Shown: piece after piece, positions 16,943-26,164 of the stretch
How positions within the stretch are numbered: position 1 is the first letter of the stretch
How the letters are laid out: every line of letters starts with the position of its first letter
Assembly (NCBI GenBank): GCA_003538625.1
Contig: DPRR01000006.1
Span: 434,001-498,000, forward strand
Reading direction: 5' to 3'
Length of the DNA stretch: 64,000 nt
DNA from: Ignavibacteriales bacterium
Lineage (GTDB): Bacteria > Bacteroidota > Ignavibacteria > Ignavibacteriales > Ignavibacteriaceae
Notes under the pieces: model-generated
What the model was told of the DNA's origin: nothing
Databases searched by the model: none
What the model saw: only the letters and a program-made list of their open reading frames with translations
Translations under genes and position numbers: made by a program

Positions 16943-18202
16943 TTACAGAATGGATTTGTAAAGCTCATAATATTTTGCAGCCACAATTTTTTGATCAAAA
17001 TTATTTAAAATCTTTTGTCTGGCTGCGATACTAAATTTCTTGCTCAGATTTTCATCGCACAAAAGTTTCTCAATAGCCTTTGCTAATCCCAGTGAGGATT
17101 TTAATTCAACCAATATTCCATTTTCCCCATCGTCAACCATATCGGGAATTCCGCCTACATTAAATGCTACAACTGGAATCCCACACGACATTGCTTCCAT
17201 AATAGTATTGGGTAAATTATCTTCAAGTGAAGGAGCTAAATAGATATCGGCCGTATTATATGCTTTTACAATATCTTCCTCATTATTCAGTTTTCCTAAC
17301 TGATGCACTTTAAATGGAATTTTATTAAGGACACTTTCATCAAGTTTTCCAAATACTACAAGCTCAATATCAGAACAAAGTTTAATATTTGAATCATGAA
17401 TAATTTGCAAAGCTTGTATTAAATAGAGAAATCCTTTTCTTTCATCTTTAAGATTCATAGCACCAGCAAGAACTAATTTTTTATATAAAGGTAGTTGCAG
17501 ATCAGTTCTTGCTTTTACTGTATTTATGGATCTGTAAGTATCAAAATCGATCGGTGTTGGAATAACATAAGATTTCTTTGTTCTTAAAAGTTCACTTCGC
17601 ATAGCTTCTTCAGCTAACCAGTTACTAGATGATACTATTGTCAAATTCATTTGATCAAATATTGCTTTTTTTCTATTAAATATTTTTGAAGAAAAATCAT
17701 TCTCAGATTTAAAAATTAATTTTGGACAGTTTGAACAATGCTCGACAAATTTTTCACAACCTGCAGTGTAATGACATCCACCTGTAAATGCCCACATATC
17801 ATGTTGTGTCCATACGATTGGTTTATCCAATTGTTTAAGTTGTTCCAATGAATTTAGGGACAAATAAGCTCCATTTATCCAGTGAAGATTTACAATATCG
17901 CACTCTTTTAATGCTACATTCTGAGTAATATCTTGCCCAAAGAATGGAAATGTAAATCTGCCTTTTGAATTTTCAGAGAATATTCTTATTGTAAGTTCGT
18001 CTAACCAAATTCGGAAAGTAGAAAACAATTTGTAAAAAGAGGATGATTCAGCAACGGCTACTTTATCATCATTGCTTTTCTTTCTCTGAACCAAAAATTG
18101 AGGATCTAAATTAGAATTTTTAAACTGTGCTTTGTATACTCTATAAGCTGCAATCGCGGCACCGCCATTTAAATCCGAGGTTGATAGATGAATAATTTTC
18201 AA
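16943..18202 (-). CDS. GT4-family glycosyltransferase with Cys-rich acceptor motif
   Basis: 419 residues, GT-B fold. N-terminal IIHLSTSDLNGGAAIAAYR is typical of this subfamily, as is WTQHDMWAFTGGCHYTAG followed by CEKFVEHCSNCPKL, a cysteine cluster found in WcaC/colanic-type transferases. C-terminal half has LVLAGAMNLKDERKG, HQLGKL, APSLEDNLPNTIMEAMSCGI (E-x7-E) and VGGIPDMVDDGENG. The start is TTG overlapping the stop of the upstream FkbM-like gene; no better start lies close. It is the last gene of a long minus-strand glycan operon. Confidence 0.85.
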   Translation of the reverse strand: MKIIHLSTSDLNGGAAIAAYRVYKAQFKNSNLDPQFLVQRKKSNDDKVAVAESSSFYKLFSTFRIWLDELTIRIFSENSKGRFTFPFFGQDITQNVALKECDIVNLHWINGAYLSLNSLEQLKQLDKPIVWTQHDMWAFTGGCHYTAGCEKFVEHCSNCPKLIFKSENDFSSKIFNRKKAIFDQMNLTIVSSSNWLAEEAMRSELLRTKKSYVIPTPIDFDTYRSINTVKARTDLQLPLYKKLVLAGAMNLKDERKGFLYLIQALQIIHDSNIKLCSDIELVVFGKLDESVLNKIPFKVHQLGKLNNEEDIVKAYNTADIYLAPSLEDNLPNTIMEAMSCGIPVVAFNVGGIPDMVDDGENGILVELKSSLGLAKAIEKLLCDENLSKKFSIAARQKILNNFDQKIVAAKYYELYKSIL

Positions 18203-19011
18203 TTTATTTTATACCCATAAATATTTAATTGTAAATCCATACCAGGATTAAACTTATTTTTCCTATTAATTAAAGGTGTCTTTCTGTCATTAACTGGTTT
18301 GATAAAATATCGAAAACTATTTTTTTCAAGAATCCTTATTATCTCAGACAAATTTTGGTTTGAGTTAATATATGAATGGTACTCAACAAAAATATTATCA
18401 ACTTTACTTAACGAATCTGAACAATCTAATAAAACTTCATACTCTGCCCCTTCAATATCAATCTTTAGCATATCAATTCTCAATTCCTTATTAATCATAT
18501 CTCTTAATCTGATTGAAGGGATTTTGACGAGATTAGTCTTTGAGTAAATTGTTGCGCCATCTGCTCCTTCTAAACTTAATTCAATAAAATTATTATCTAT
18601 CCAAACAGCTTTACCGATCACTTCAACGTTTCCAACATTATTCTTTTTTAGATTTTCAGACAATATCTTTTTTATATCAGGATCTGCCTCAAATGCTTTT
18701 ATTTTTGCAGTGGGATATTTGGCACTAAAATAAAAACAACTCATCCCAATATTAGCTCCACAGTCATAAATAACCGGATTTTGAGAATTAGTATGAAATT
18801 TATAATCCTCATCAACAAAAATTTCTTTGTATTGCCAAAGAAATGATAAAGTATCAGGAACAAATATTTTTATTCCATTAAACTTAAAATTATTTGTTTC
18901 AAATCTTTTTTTACTGCCATAAAAGATTGAATACCAAATGAATCGGCGATAATTCTTATTTGTCAAAAATCTATACAACCAATATTGAGTATGTTCCAAA
19001 AAAACGCGCAT
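18199..19011 (-). CDS. FkbM-family methyltransferase
   Basis: 270 residues. SAM site in IYDCGANIGMSCFYF (about 91-105), second-strand FEADPD, and the FkbM signature MLKIDIEGAEYEVLL (about 182-196). FkbM enzymes O-methylate sugars or other small acceptors, and in glycan loci usually a sugar hydroxyl. It sits between two further genes of the operon with overlaps of four bases (downstream) and a nine-base gap (upstream). A short basic, aromatic N-terminal region (YRFLTNKNYRRFIWYS) may lie on the membrane surface. Confidence 0.85.
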   Translation of the reverse strand: MRVFLEHTQYWLYRFLTNKNYRRFIWYSIFYGSKKRFETNNFKFNGIKIFVPDTLSFLWQYKEIFVDEDYKFHTNSQNPVIYDCGANIGMSCFYFSAKYPTAKIKAFEADPDIKKILSENLKKNNVGNVEVIGKAVWIDNNFIELSLEGADGATIYSKTNLVKIPSIRLRDMINKELRIDMLKIDIEGAEYEVLLDCSDSLSKVDNIFVEYHSYINSNQNLSEIIRILEKNSFRYFIKPVNDRKTPLINRKNKFNPGMDLQLNIYGYKIN

Positions 19012-19020
19012 AAAAAATTA

Positions 19021-19983
19021 TTATCTGGATATAAGCTCTTTTATCCTATTAATTGCTGAAAGAAGAAATTTCAATTTATAAACTTGTAAGTGTACTTTTT
19101 TTAATACTTTCCTTTTTATCTCATCAAAGATCGGATCTTTATATTTTTCCAAGCCCTTTATTGATAACTCATAAGCAAAACCATATTGTTTTTCTATTAT
19201 CGCAAATAAACAACCAAGAAGGTATTCTCTTTTAGAGAAAGTATTTTTATCATCAAAAGAATTTATAATAGTCATTTCAATCCAACCTGGAGCAGGCTTC
19301 AATGAGAGCGCAAGTAACTTATTTAGTTTCTTATTTGAATAAATAGAATTAAACAAACCAGCGGAAATTCTTGGGTTTCCTTTAACGATAAAATCAGATA
19401 TCCAATAGTTTTTATTCTGCATATATTCTAATAACGAATATAGTTTATCCTCGTATTCATATGCATCGATTAATCCTGGTTCAAACTCAGCAATGATTAT
19501 TTTTTCTCTGATTTCATCATTTAAATTTTTAAATAAGCGTAAATCTATTCCCTGCGAATCAGTTTTAAACCAATCAACCTGATTAATATTAAGTTCTTTA
19601 AGCGCTGTGGAGATAGAAACTGTTTTCAATTTAGTAGTATTAATTATCTGAAAAATATCAGCGAAAGAATAGTTGGCCAAGTTTTTAAAATCGGGTTTTA
19701 AAATACTGGAACAATAAGGTGATCGTGTAAGATAAAATATTTGATCCGAATTATCCTTGTCAGATACGATGCAATTATAAACAAATAATTTTTTGAAATT
19801 GGATTCTTTTTTTTCAATAAATCCAAATTCGCGTTCATCGGCATCAAACGCAATACAAATAGAATGCTTTGCTATTAAATTCCATTTTTTATGAAGTTGT
19901 CCGGAGGCTCCAATATCAACCAATACAGGTGGAAACGAAATTATATCTGGTGAGTCAAGAATTGTTTTTATTAAATTTTTCAT
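19021..19983 (-). CDS. FkbM-like SAM methyltransferase, divergent
   Basis: 320 residues. LVDIGASGQLHKKW near residue 21 is a SAM-binding strand and loop, IAFDADERE is the second strand, and DWFKTDSQGIDLRLFKNL (about 137-154) replaces the FkbM KIDVEG motif by KTDSQG. IIAEFEPGLIDAYE follows. The C-terminal 100 residues are Lys-rich and helical with no recognised domain. It is probably a glycan methyltransferase, but the changed motif makes substrate or even activity uncertain. Gap to neighbours is nine and two bases. Confidence 0.7.
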   Translation of the reverse strand: MKNLIKTILDSPDIISFPPVLVDIGASGQLHKKWNLIAKHSICIAFDADEREFGFIEKKESNFKKLFVYNCIVSDKDNSDQIFYLTRSPYCSSILKPDFKNLANYSFADIFQIINTTKLKTVSISTALKELNINQVDWFKTDSQGIDLRLFKNLNDEIREKIIIAEFEPGLIDAYEYEDKLYSLLEYMQNKNYWISDFIVKGNPRISAGLFNSIYSNKKLNKLLALSLKPAPGWIEMTIINSFDDKNTFSKREYLLGCLFAIIEKQYGFAYELSIKGLEKYKDPIFDEIKRKVLKKVHLQVYKLKFLLSAINRIKELISR

Positions 19984-19985
19984 TG

Positions 19986-20873
19986 TTATGGAATAAGATC
20001 TCTGATTCTTTTAAATGGATTTTTTTTACTGAAGAATTTTTGAAAGTTTTTAAGAACTTCCTCATCTACTTCCGGATTTTCCCAAAGAAAATCCCGATTC
20101 TCTTCTTCGTAAACATTAACATTAAATTTATTTGTTTTTCTAGTATGAACACCACTTCTATCTGCTCCAATATTTTTAGCGAATGACTTAATAGGAAACA
20201 AACAATATCCTTTGCCTTTATAATGAGCATAAGTCCAACGAATCGCCCAGGAATTAATTTTCCCTGACATTTGCTTTTTTAGCATTCGAGTTAAATCATC
20301 TCCACCTAAATTAAACTTTTTTATTTCTTTTTTATTACTTATAAACTGATCATAATCTGAGATTATCCAATCAACCTTCTCCCACCTATCCTTCCACGTT
20401 GCCCAGCCCCAGGATGATGGGCGAGGTGAGACATAAATTTGATGTTGATAAGACTTTGGAATTTTTATTGGGAAATTATAACCAGAGATGGAATAAATTA
20501 TTTTATCTTTTTCGTAAAAGTCTAAAGCCTCATTCGTAAATTTTAAAAAGTAAGGTGAGGTTACAATATCATCTTCGAGAATAATGGCTTTTCCAGACTT
20601 CTCAATCACTTCTGTAACACCGGATATTACTGAATCTGCTAAACCTAAATTTTTTTTTCTTAAAGTAATTTTAACATCTTTAAACCCAGAAATGGTTGCG
20701 ATATAATTTCTTACTTCTTCAACAGCTTTTATGTCATTTTCATTTTTATTTCCATCAGAAAATATAAATAGTAAACTCTCTGAAGCTAAATTATTTAACC
20801 TCAGAGCATCAACTGTTTTTTTTGTGTGCTCTGGTCTGTTGTAAACGAATAAGATTATAGGTGCTAAGTTCAT
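19986..20873 (-). CDS. GT2-like glycosyltransferase (GT-A fold)
   Basis: 295 residues. The N terminus APIILFVYNRPEHTKKTVDAL opens a nucleotide-diphospho-sugar transferase domain; KAIILEDDIVTSPYFLKF carries the metal-binding acidic EDD. SSWGWATWKDRWEKV (about 135-149) and the following helix are the typical acceptor region of this hlpA-like family of surface sugar transferases. It overlaps the upstream methyltransferase by four bases. Donor sugar unknown. Confidence 0.8.
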   Translation of the reverse strand: MNLAPIILFVYNRPEHTKKTVDALRLNNLASESLLFIFSDGNKNENDIKAVEEVRNYIATISGFKDVKITLRKKNLGLADSVISGVTEVIEKSGKAIILEDDIVTSPYFLKFTNEALDFYEKDKIIYSISGYNFPIKIPKSYQHQIYVSPRPSSWGWATWKDRWEKVDWIISDYDQFISNKKEIKKFNLGGDDLTRMLKKQMSGKINSWAIRWTYAHYKGKGYCLFPIKSFAKNIGADRSGVHTRKTNKFNVNVYEEENRDFLWENPEVDEEVLKNFQKFFSKKNPFKRIRDLIP

Positions 20874-21508
20874 TCTATTAAGTTTTTCTTAAAATCAATT
20901 ATTAAAGATGTATAATTTGGTTTGCTATCTTTATTCCTATTATCATTTATAAATGATCTTTTGACATAACCATTTTCTTCGTCCTTATAGCCTTGATGAA
21001 ATTTCCCTTCTTCATCCCAATATTCAATTGGTTGAGCAACAAATCCGAATCTTTCAAACAAGGATGACAGTGATTTTACATCAAATAAATTTTTGTGATC
21101 ATCAGCTCCTTCTCCAGTCCCACCTGGTTTAACCAAAGTTATATATTTTTCGTCACAATGAAATCCATCTGGCACGGCTATTCTAATATTTATTTCATCA
21201 TCTGAATACTTGTAAAAATTCTTAAGCATTTTTTCAAGTTCTTGCTCAGTTAAATGCTCCAAAACATGCTCGGCTAAAATATTTTTAATCTTTTTTTTGC
21301 TAAAATATTTTTCAAAATCAGATTCTTTAGTAACATCAAGAGTAACAATATCAGTAGAAAACCATCTTTTATATTTAGTTGGTCCAGCACCAATAATTAA
21401 CTTTACCTCTTTACAAGTTAAAAGATAAAATTTCCAGCTTAAATATTTGTAAATCCGTATTAAGGGGATTAATAATCTGTAAATAAATTGTTTAAACTCT
21501 TTGTACAC
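20870..21508 (-). CDS. class I SAM methyltransferase in glycan locus
   Basis: About 212 residues. A membrane-friendly N terminus (FIYRLLIPLIRIYKYLSW) precedes a methyltransferase domain with LIIGAGPTKYKRW as the SAM loop, LDVTKESDFEKYF and ILAEHVLEHLTEQE, the latter the usual methyltransferase-11 helix. I chose GTG at 21508, which has AAGG seven bases upstream and begins right after the preceding stop; a TTG at 21526 would give six more residues but has no ribosome site. Methyl acceptor unknown, probably a sugar of the locus. Confidence 0.72.
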   Translation of the reverse strand: MYKEFKQFIYRLLIPLIRIYKYLSWKFYLLTCKEVKLIIGAGPTKYKRWFSTDIVTLDVTKESDFEKYFSKKKIKNILAEHVLEHLTEQELEKMLKNFYKYSDDEINIRIAVPDGFHCDEKYITLVKPGGTGEGADDHKNLFDVKSLSSLFERFGFVAQPIEYWDEEGKFHQGYKDEENGYVKRSFINDNRNKDSKPNYTSLIIDFKKNLIE

Positions 21509-21510
21509 AA

Positions 21511-22173
21511 CTAAACCTTCAGACAATTATTACTTTTATAAAAAACTGTCGTACATTTCTTAAATAGAACCGTTGGAGCAATTCCCCAGAATTCTAGCTT
21601 CTTAAATCCTCTCCCAATAACAGATTCTATACCTTTTTTATATTCTGATCTTTCAGAATCATCAAGTACAATTACACCATTTTCAGATAACTTTTCCAAA
21701 GCATAGGTTAAACATTCATTTCTGTGCAACCCATCAACTATAACAACATCTACTTTTTCCTTTAGATTATTTAAATAATTTAAATAGTCATCTATCGAAT
21801 CTGAATCAGTTAAAATTAGTTTGGCATTATTAGGTTTTGTTTTATTTACAATTTCAAACCACTCCTTGTTGTGTTCAATGGAAATAACCTGCTTAACTCT
21901 TTCAGCAAAAAAAGATGTTGAACTACCACTACCAAATTCAAACAAAACTAAGTCTTTTGCTAGGCGAGGAGTTAAAAAATCTATAAAAGGATAAGAAAAC
22001 CATGGAATTGGCCGTCTATTTTTATCTATTGATCTATTCGAATTAAAAGACTCGAACCAACCAATTTCATTCAGATACCCAAATTCTCTTTGGGATAAAA
22101 GTGCAGATAGAACTTTTGGTTCATTAAATAGTTTTGCAATTGTCTTTATTTTTTGACTTATCGTGAATGCCAT
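21511..22173 (-). CDS. class I SAM methyltransferase-like protein in glycan locus
   Basis: 220 residues. LFEFGSGSSTSFFAERV is a SAM-binding loop, VISIEHNKEWFEIV the second strand with its acidic residue, and VDVVIVDGLHRNECL the post-motif with Asp-Gly-His as in sugar- and macrocin-type O-methyltransferases. ENGVIVLDDSERSEY ends the core. The start overlaps the 3' end of the flippase gene by 16 bases, which suggests coupling. A sugar O-methyltransferase is likely. Confidence 0.76.
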   Translation of the reverse strand: MAFTISQKIKTIAKLFNEPKVLSALLSQREFGYLNEIGWFESFNSNRSIDKNRRPIPWFSYPFIDFLTPRLAKDLVLFEFGSGSSTSFFAERVKQVISIEHNKEWFEIVNKTKPNNAKLILTDSDSIDDYLNYLNNLKEKVDVVIVDGLHRNECLTYALEKLSENGVIVLDDSERSEYKKGIESVIGRGFKKLEFWGIAPTVLFKKCTTVFYKSNNCLKV

Positions 22174-23501
22174 AGACTTTTTATTGAAGGAATAAGATTA
22201 ATTAGAAAGATTGATTTTAACATCATAACAAATTGATGTGATGTGTCTTTAAAAAATATAATTGAAAATGTTGCAAGTGTATAAGAAATCAATGTAGCAA
22301 CTGCAGAGCCAACTATACCATATTTGGGAATAAAGATTATATTTAAAATTACATTAGCAATCATACCAAGACTTGTTCGCATTAATGAAATCTTGGTTAA
22401 GTTTTCAGTAACAAGGTATTGGCTGCTTGCCACCCCAAGAAATACGGCAGCGCCTGCCCAAATGTAAATTGTTAAAATTGGTGCAGAGGATAAATATTTA
22501 CTTCCGTATAAAAGATTAATTATATCTGCAGAAAAAAAACTAACCGGGATAGATATTCCGATTGCAATCCAGGCTAGTACATCATACAATTTTTGCAAAC
22601 GGGTTAAATAAAGTTCACTGCTTATGTTTTTTGCATTTACAATTGCCGGAAAAAGAGCATTGCTAATTGCAACAGGAATAAAATACCACGACTCGCTTAA
22701 CCTGACTGCCGCGGCGTAGTATCCAACTTCTTTTACATCCAACATGTTCTTTATTAATACTTGGTCGACCTTCATATAAATTGAAACAACGACACCTGAT
22801 AAAATTAATGGCCAACTGTCTTTTAATAATTTTAATGCTAAATTTTTATCAAACTTCCAATCATTAATTTTTAGTTTTTGAGAATGATAAATAAGTGTAT
22901 AACCAATTCCATTAAATAGAAACTCACAAGCATAAGCGATAAGAAAATAGAGTAATGGAGCTTCGATAAAAATTAATGCTATCTTAATTATTGCAACTAA
23001 TATTACTGAAGTTGATAATACATAGACCGAATATTTTGCTTTTACAGTAGAGCGGAAGTAATAATCAATTACATTAAAAGTTTGAAAAAAAGATGATACT
23101 GAAATAATTAGGATAAGACTGGAAGTAAATATCTCTTCTGCAGTAATTAAGAGTGTCAGGGCAATTAATGAAATTGCAATTACGGCCCCCAAAAGTTGAG
23201 TGTAAAAAACAGAACCAAGAATTTCATCGCGCTTCTCAGGATGTTTTACTAATTCCCGTATGGAAATACTTTCAAGTCCAAGAGAAACAAATGCTACAAA
23301 CAATCCATAAAAACTAATAGCATAACTGTAAAGCCCAAATTGATCTGGACCTAGATATCTGATTACAGCAATTGTAACAAAAAAATTAAGAATAAGCCTC
23401 GCAACTTTTTCAAATAAAAGCCAGGAAGTATTTAAGAAATATTTTTTAAATGAAACTGAACGAAAATTTATTTTCGTATCTATTTTTTTTTCGTCCTGCA
23501 A
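22158..23501 (-). CDS. Wzx-like oligosaccharide flippase
   Basis: 447-residue integral membrane protein with about twelve to fourteen hydrophobic segments and the Wzx/PST start YFLNTSWLLFEKVARLILNF, then IRYLGPDQFGLYSYAISF, both hallmarks of the polysaccharide-exporter family. It should flip lipid-linked oligosaccharides to the periplasm for the glycan made here. The start is TTG: AAAGGA sits five bases upstream, and no ATG is suitably placed. No Wzy polymerase or O-antigen ligase was recognised in this window, so the assembly route is incomplete here. Confidence 0.87.
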   Translation of the reverse strand: MQDEKKIDTKINFRSVSFKKYFLNTSWLLFEKVARLILNFFVTIAVIRYLGPDQFGLYSYAISFYGLFVAFVSLGLESISIRELVKHPEKRDEILGSVFYTQLLGAVIAISLIALTLLITAEEIFTSSLILIISVSSFFQTFNVIDYYFRSTVKAKYSVYVLSTSVILVAIIKIALIFIEAPLLYFLIAYACEFLFNGIGYTLIYHSQKLKINDWKFDKNLALKLLKDSWPLILSGVVVSIYMKVDQVLIKNMLDVKEVGYYAAAVRLSESWYFIPVAISNALFPAIVNAKNISSELYLTRLQKLYDVLAWIAIGISIPVSFFSADIINLLYGSKYLSSAPILTIYIWAGAAVFLGVASSQYLVTENLTKISLMRTSLGMIANVILNIIFIPKYGIVGSAVATLISYTLATFSIIFFKDTSHQFVMMLKSIFLINLIPSIKSLWHSR

Positions 23502-23510
23502 GGATTTCCT

Positions 23511-26039
23511 TTATTCCTTTACTTCTTTCTTCTTCCTAAAATTCATTCCTACAGCAAACAATAAACCCAACACAACCAATGAACTAAAAGCCAATGAAAC
23601 ATTCCTACTTATTACAAACGATTCAGGTAAATACTCAAAATGGATTTTATGTTCTCCGGCAGGAACTACAATTCCTCTAAAGTTATGGTTTGTTCTGTAA
23701 ATCGGGGTTTCATTTCCATCTACATAAGCTTTCCATCCTTTGCCAACATAAGTATCACCGAGGAAAAGAAAATTATTTCCGCTTGCATTTACGTTAAGAT
23801 AAATATTTTCATCACCATATTTTTCTATTTGGACTGACGCTGTGCTATCGGGTTTATCCACTTTTAATTCTGCATCTTCAACAAAAGCGATTTCTTTTGG
23901 ATCAAATTGATTGTTTTTAACTTTGTTTAGTATTTCCATTGCAGATGCTTTTTGTACCGAGTTAACAAAATATGCGCGTGGTAAAGCATTTTCGTTTTGA
24001 TATACTAAAGTTTTATTGCCTGAATAAACAGGAACCAATCCAGCTAAGTTTACGGAATTATCGAGAATTATATATTTTGTATTTGTCATTCTCCACAAAG
24101 TTTGATTTGCCGGACTTCCAAGTACATCCATATAATCCTGATAGGCTCTTGGCTTAATTCCAGAATAGCCATACAGATCTTGCAAAAGAAAATATGCATT
24201 ATAGTTTGAGTTTTGGGATATATTTCCTAAACCATCTTTTTTAAGATTTAAAATTCTAAAAGTAGATTTATCATTTAATGATTCAATAGCAGAAACGTAT
24301 TCCGGTTTTTGGAACAGCTGATCAATTTCTGCGTTATCCTTTAAGGTTTCTCCACGATGATTAATCCTGAATATATCAATCAAAGAAAAAACTATTATTG
24401 CCGTTATCATCAGATCTCTGCTGACAAAAGACTTTAAATAAGCAAACATCAGTCCAAAGACAGCAGCAGAAAAGAAGAATGCTAATCTTGCATCATTCAA
24501 AAACATCTCTGCCATAAAATCATGAATTTGCTGCAGTTGTGTTCCCTTCTCTCCAGATTCTACTACTCTTGTTATAAACCAACTTTTTATTGGTGAAGTA
24601 AGTACGATAGTTAAAACAAATATTGCTCCTAATACGAAGAAAATATTTCGAACAAAATTATCAAACTTTTTATCAGTTTCGTTTTTTAATGAAATTAATT
24701 TTGCAATACCAAGTCCCGCAAGAATTGGAAAACTTAATTGTACAAGGATTAAAATCATCGACGGAACCCTGAACTTATCGAAGAACGGGAAGTAGTGAAA
24801 CATCAAATCATAAAATAAAGGGAATGTTTTTCCGAATGAGATAAGTGTAGCAATCACAGCAAGAATAGTCAAATATCTAACGAATGGATCTTTCCAATTT
24901 ATAACCATCGAAAAGATTGCAAGAAAGAAAACAATAACACCTATGTACATTGCAACATCAACAAAAGGCATTTGTCCAAAGTATGTGTTTACTTCTACAT
25001 CACGATTTTGTGAAAGCGGACCGTTATAAACCGATTTCCCAAACCCATAATAAGAAGGAACTATCCAGGTTAAAACTTCACCAGGTGAGAATGACCAATT
25101 TGTTGCATAATCATAAAAATCTGTTTCTGTTTTTTGAGTATTATCTGATTCTTTATCAACCACACTTTCTGTCCCTCGAGTTGAGTATGGTGAATATTCC
25201 CAAACCTGAGTAAAATTATCTGATTGAATTCCTAATCCAACAACTACAGCAACTATAAATATTGCTGCAGATTTTAATAACTGCTTAAGCAAGTAATTGT
25301 CTTTTATTTTTAGTGCCCTTGATAAATAATAGATGAAATAAATCATCACTGCAAAAAAGATGTAAAAAATAATTTGTACATGCCATCCTAAAAACATAAC
25401 GGGCATAAAGAATAGAAGCAGCATTACATCAAGCAATTTTATTTTCTTTTGAAAGTTCAGTAAAAGTAAAAGCAATACAGGAAACACAAAAATTGCCGTA
25501 AGTTTTGTAACGTGACCAATGTAAAGAAATACTACTATTCCTGTACTGAATGAAGTGACCAACGAAGTAAATAAACTAACCATCCTATTTTTAGTTCTGC
25601 CCATCATAAAGAAAAACATTGTGTAAGCAAGCGCGAGCAGGTAGAATGTCCATTTTGCATAATCAATATTAAATGGAGCACTGAAAATATTTCTGGCAGT
25701 ATTTGTAATAACGTAAATAAGATTAAACCACTTGTAACCAGTAGCTATTGCATATGCAGGCATACCTGTAAAGATGTATGGATTCCAAAGAGTATATCCG
25801 CCTTCGTGATTTTCAATATAAGTCTTTGCACTTTGACTGGTAAGAATATCACCAGACTGAAATGTTTTTCCTCCAAAATAGAGTGGAGAATAAAATAAAA
25901 GAAAGATTAAGAAAATGACCAAGAGTAAGAATAGAGTCTGAAATTTATCAGGAATAATTTTATCGAATGAAAAACCTGATAGAAAAGTTTCCTTAGACTT
26001 CTTAATTGTTTTAACTGTTTTTTTTTCTTTTGCTGCCAT
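23511..26039 (-). CDS. YfhO-family membrane protein (GT-C-like)
   Basis: 842 residues. A basic N terminus (KEKKTVKTIKKSKETFLSGF), then some twelve membrane segments with a first extracytoplasmic loop GKTFQSGDILTSQSAKTYIENHEGGYTLWNPYIFTGMPAYA spread over about 73-115, which carries the acidic residues expected of GT-C transferases. A large soluble C-terminal domain (about 560-800) has YLPESFVISRNVSLAF before a last helix. YfhO of Bacillus belongs to this family and is linked to glycosylation of teichoic acids; here a lipid-linked sugar transfer in the glycan pathway is likely. A sugar donor cannot be named. Confidence 0.8.
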   Translation of the reverse strand: MAAKEKKTVKTIKKSKETFLSGFSFDKIIPDKFQTLFLLLVIFLIFLLFYSPLYFGGKTFQSGDILTSQSAKTYIENHEGGYTLWNPYIFTGMPAYAIATGYKWFNLIYVITNTARNIFSAPFNIDYAKWTFYLLALAYTMFFFMMGRTKNRMVSLFTSLVTSFSTGIVVFLYIGHVTKLTAIFVFPVLLLLLLNFQKKIKLLDVMLLLFFMPVMFLGWHVQIIFYIFFAVMIYFIYYLSRALKIKDNYLLKQLLKSAAIFIVAVVVGLGIQSDNFTQVWEYSPYSTRGTESVVDKESDNTQKTETDFYDYATNWSFSPGEVLTWIVPSYYGFGKSVYNGPLSQNRDVEVNTYFGQMPFVDVAMYIGVIVFFLAIFSMVINWKDPFVRYLTILAVIATLISFGKTFPLFYDLMFHYFPFFDKFRVPSMILILVQLSFPILAGLGIAKLISLKNETDKKFDNFVRNIFFVLGAIFVLTIVLTSPIKSWFITRVVESGEKGTQLQQIHDFMAEMFLNDARLAFFFSAAVFGLMFAYLKSFVSRDLMITAIIVFSLIDIFRINHRGETLKDNAEIDQLFQKPEYVSAIESLNDKSTFRILNLKKDGLGNISQNSNYNAYFLLQDLYGYSGIKPRAYQDYMDVLGSPANQTLWRMTNTKYIILDNSVNLAGLVPVYSGNKTLVYQNENALPRAYFVNSVQKASAMEILNKVKNNQFDPKEIAFVEDAELKVDKPDSTASVQIEKYGDENIYLNVNASGNNFLFLGDTYVGKGWKAYVDGNETPIYRTNHNFRGIVVPAGEHKIHFEYLPESFVISRNVSLAFSSLVVLGLLFAVGMNFRKKKEVKE

Positions 26040-26069
26040 TAAATCTCCGGCTGAGAAAATTTATATTTG

Positions 26070-26115
26070 TCACACTGAGCGAAGCTTGCCTACCGGCAGG
26101 CAGGTCGAAGTGTGA
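26070..26115. repeat. TCACACT...AGTGTGA palindromic repeat
   Basis: TCACACTGAGCGAAGC at 26070 pairs with CTTCGACCTGCC...AGTGTGA toward 26115; the inner part carries TGCCTACCGGCAGGCA. It lies between the class I methyltransferase (stop at 26165) and the YfhO gene on the minus strand and belongs to the same GTCACACTGAG family as copies at 32181 and 40285. Confidence 0.7.
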
Positions 26116-26164
26116 ATTTATTTTTTGGGTAACGCTAAAATTATTCCGATTTAGAATTTGCATA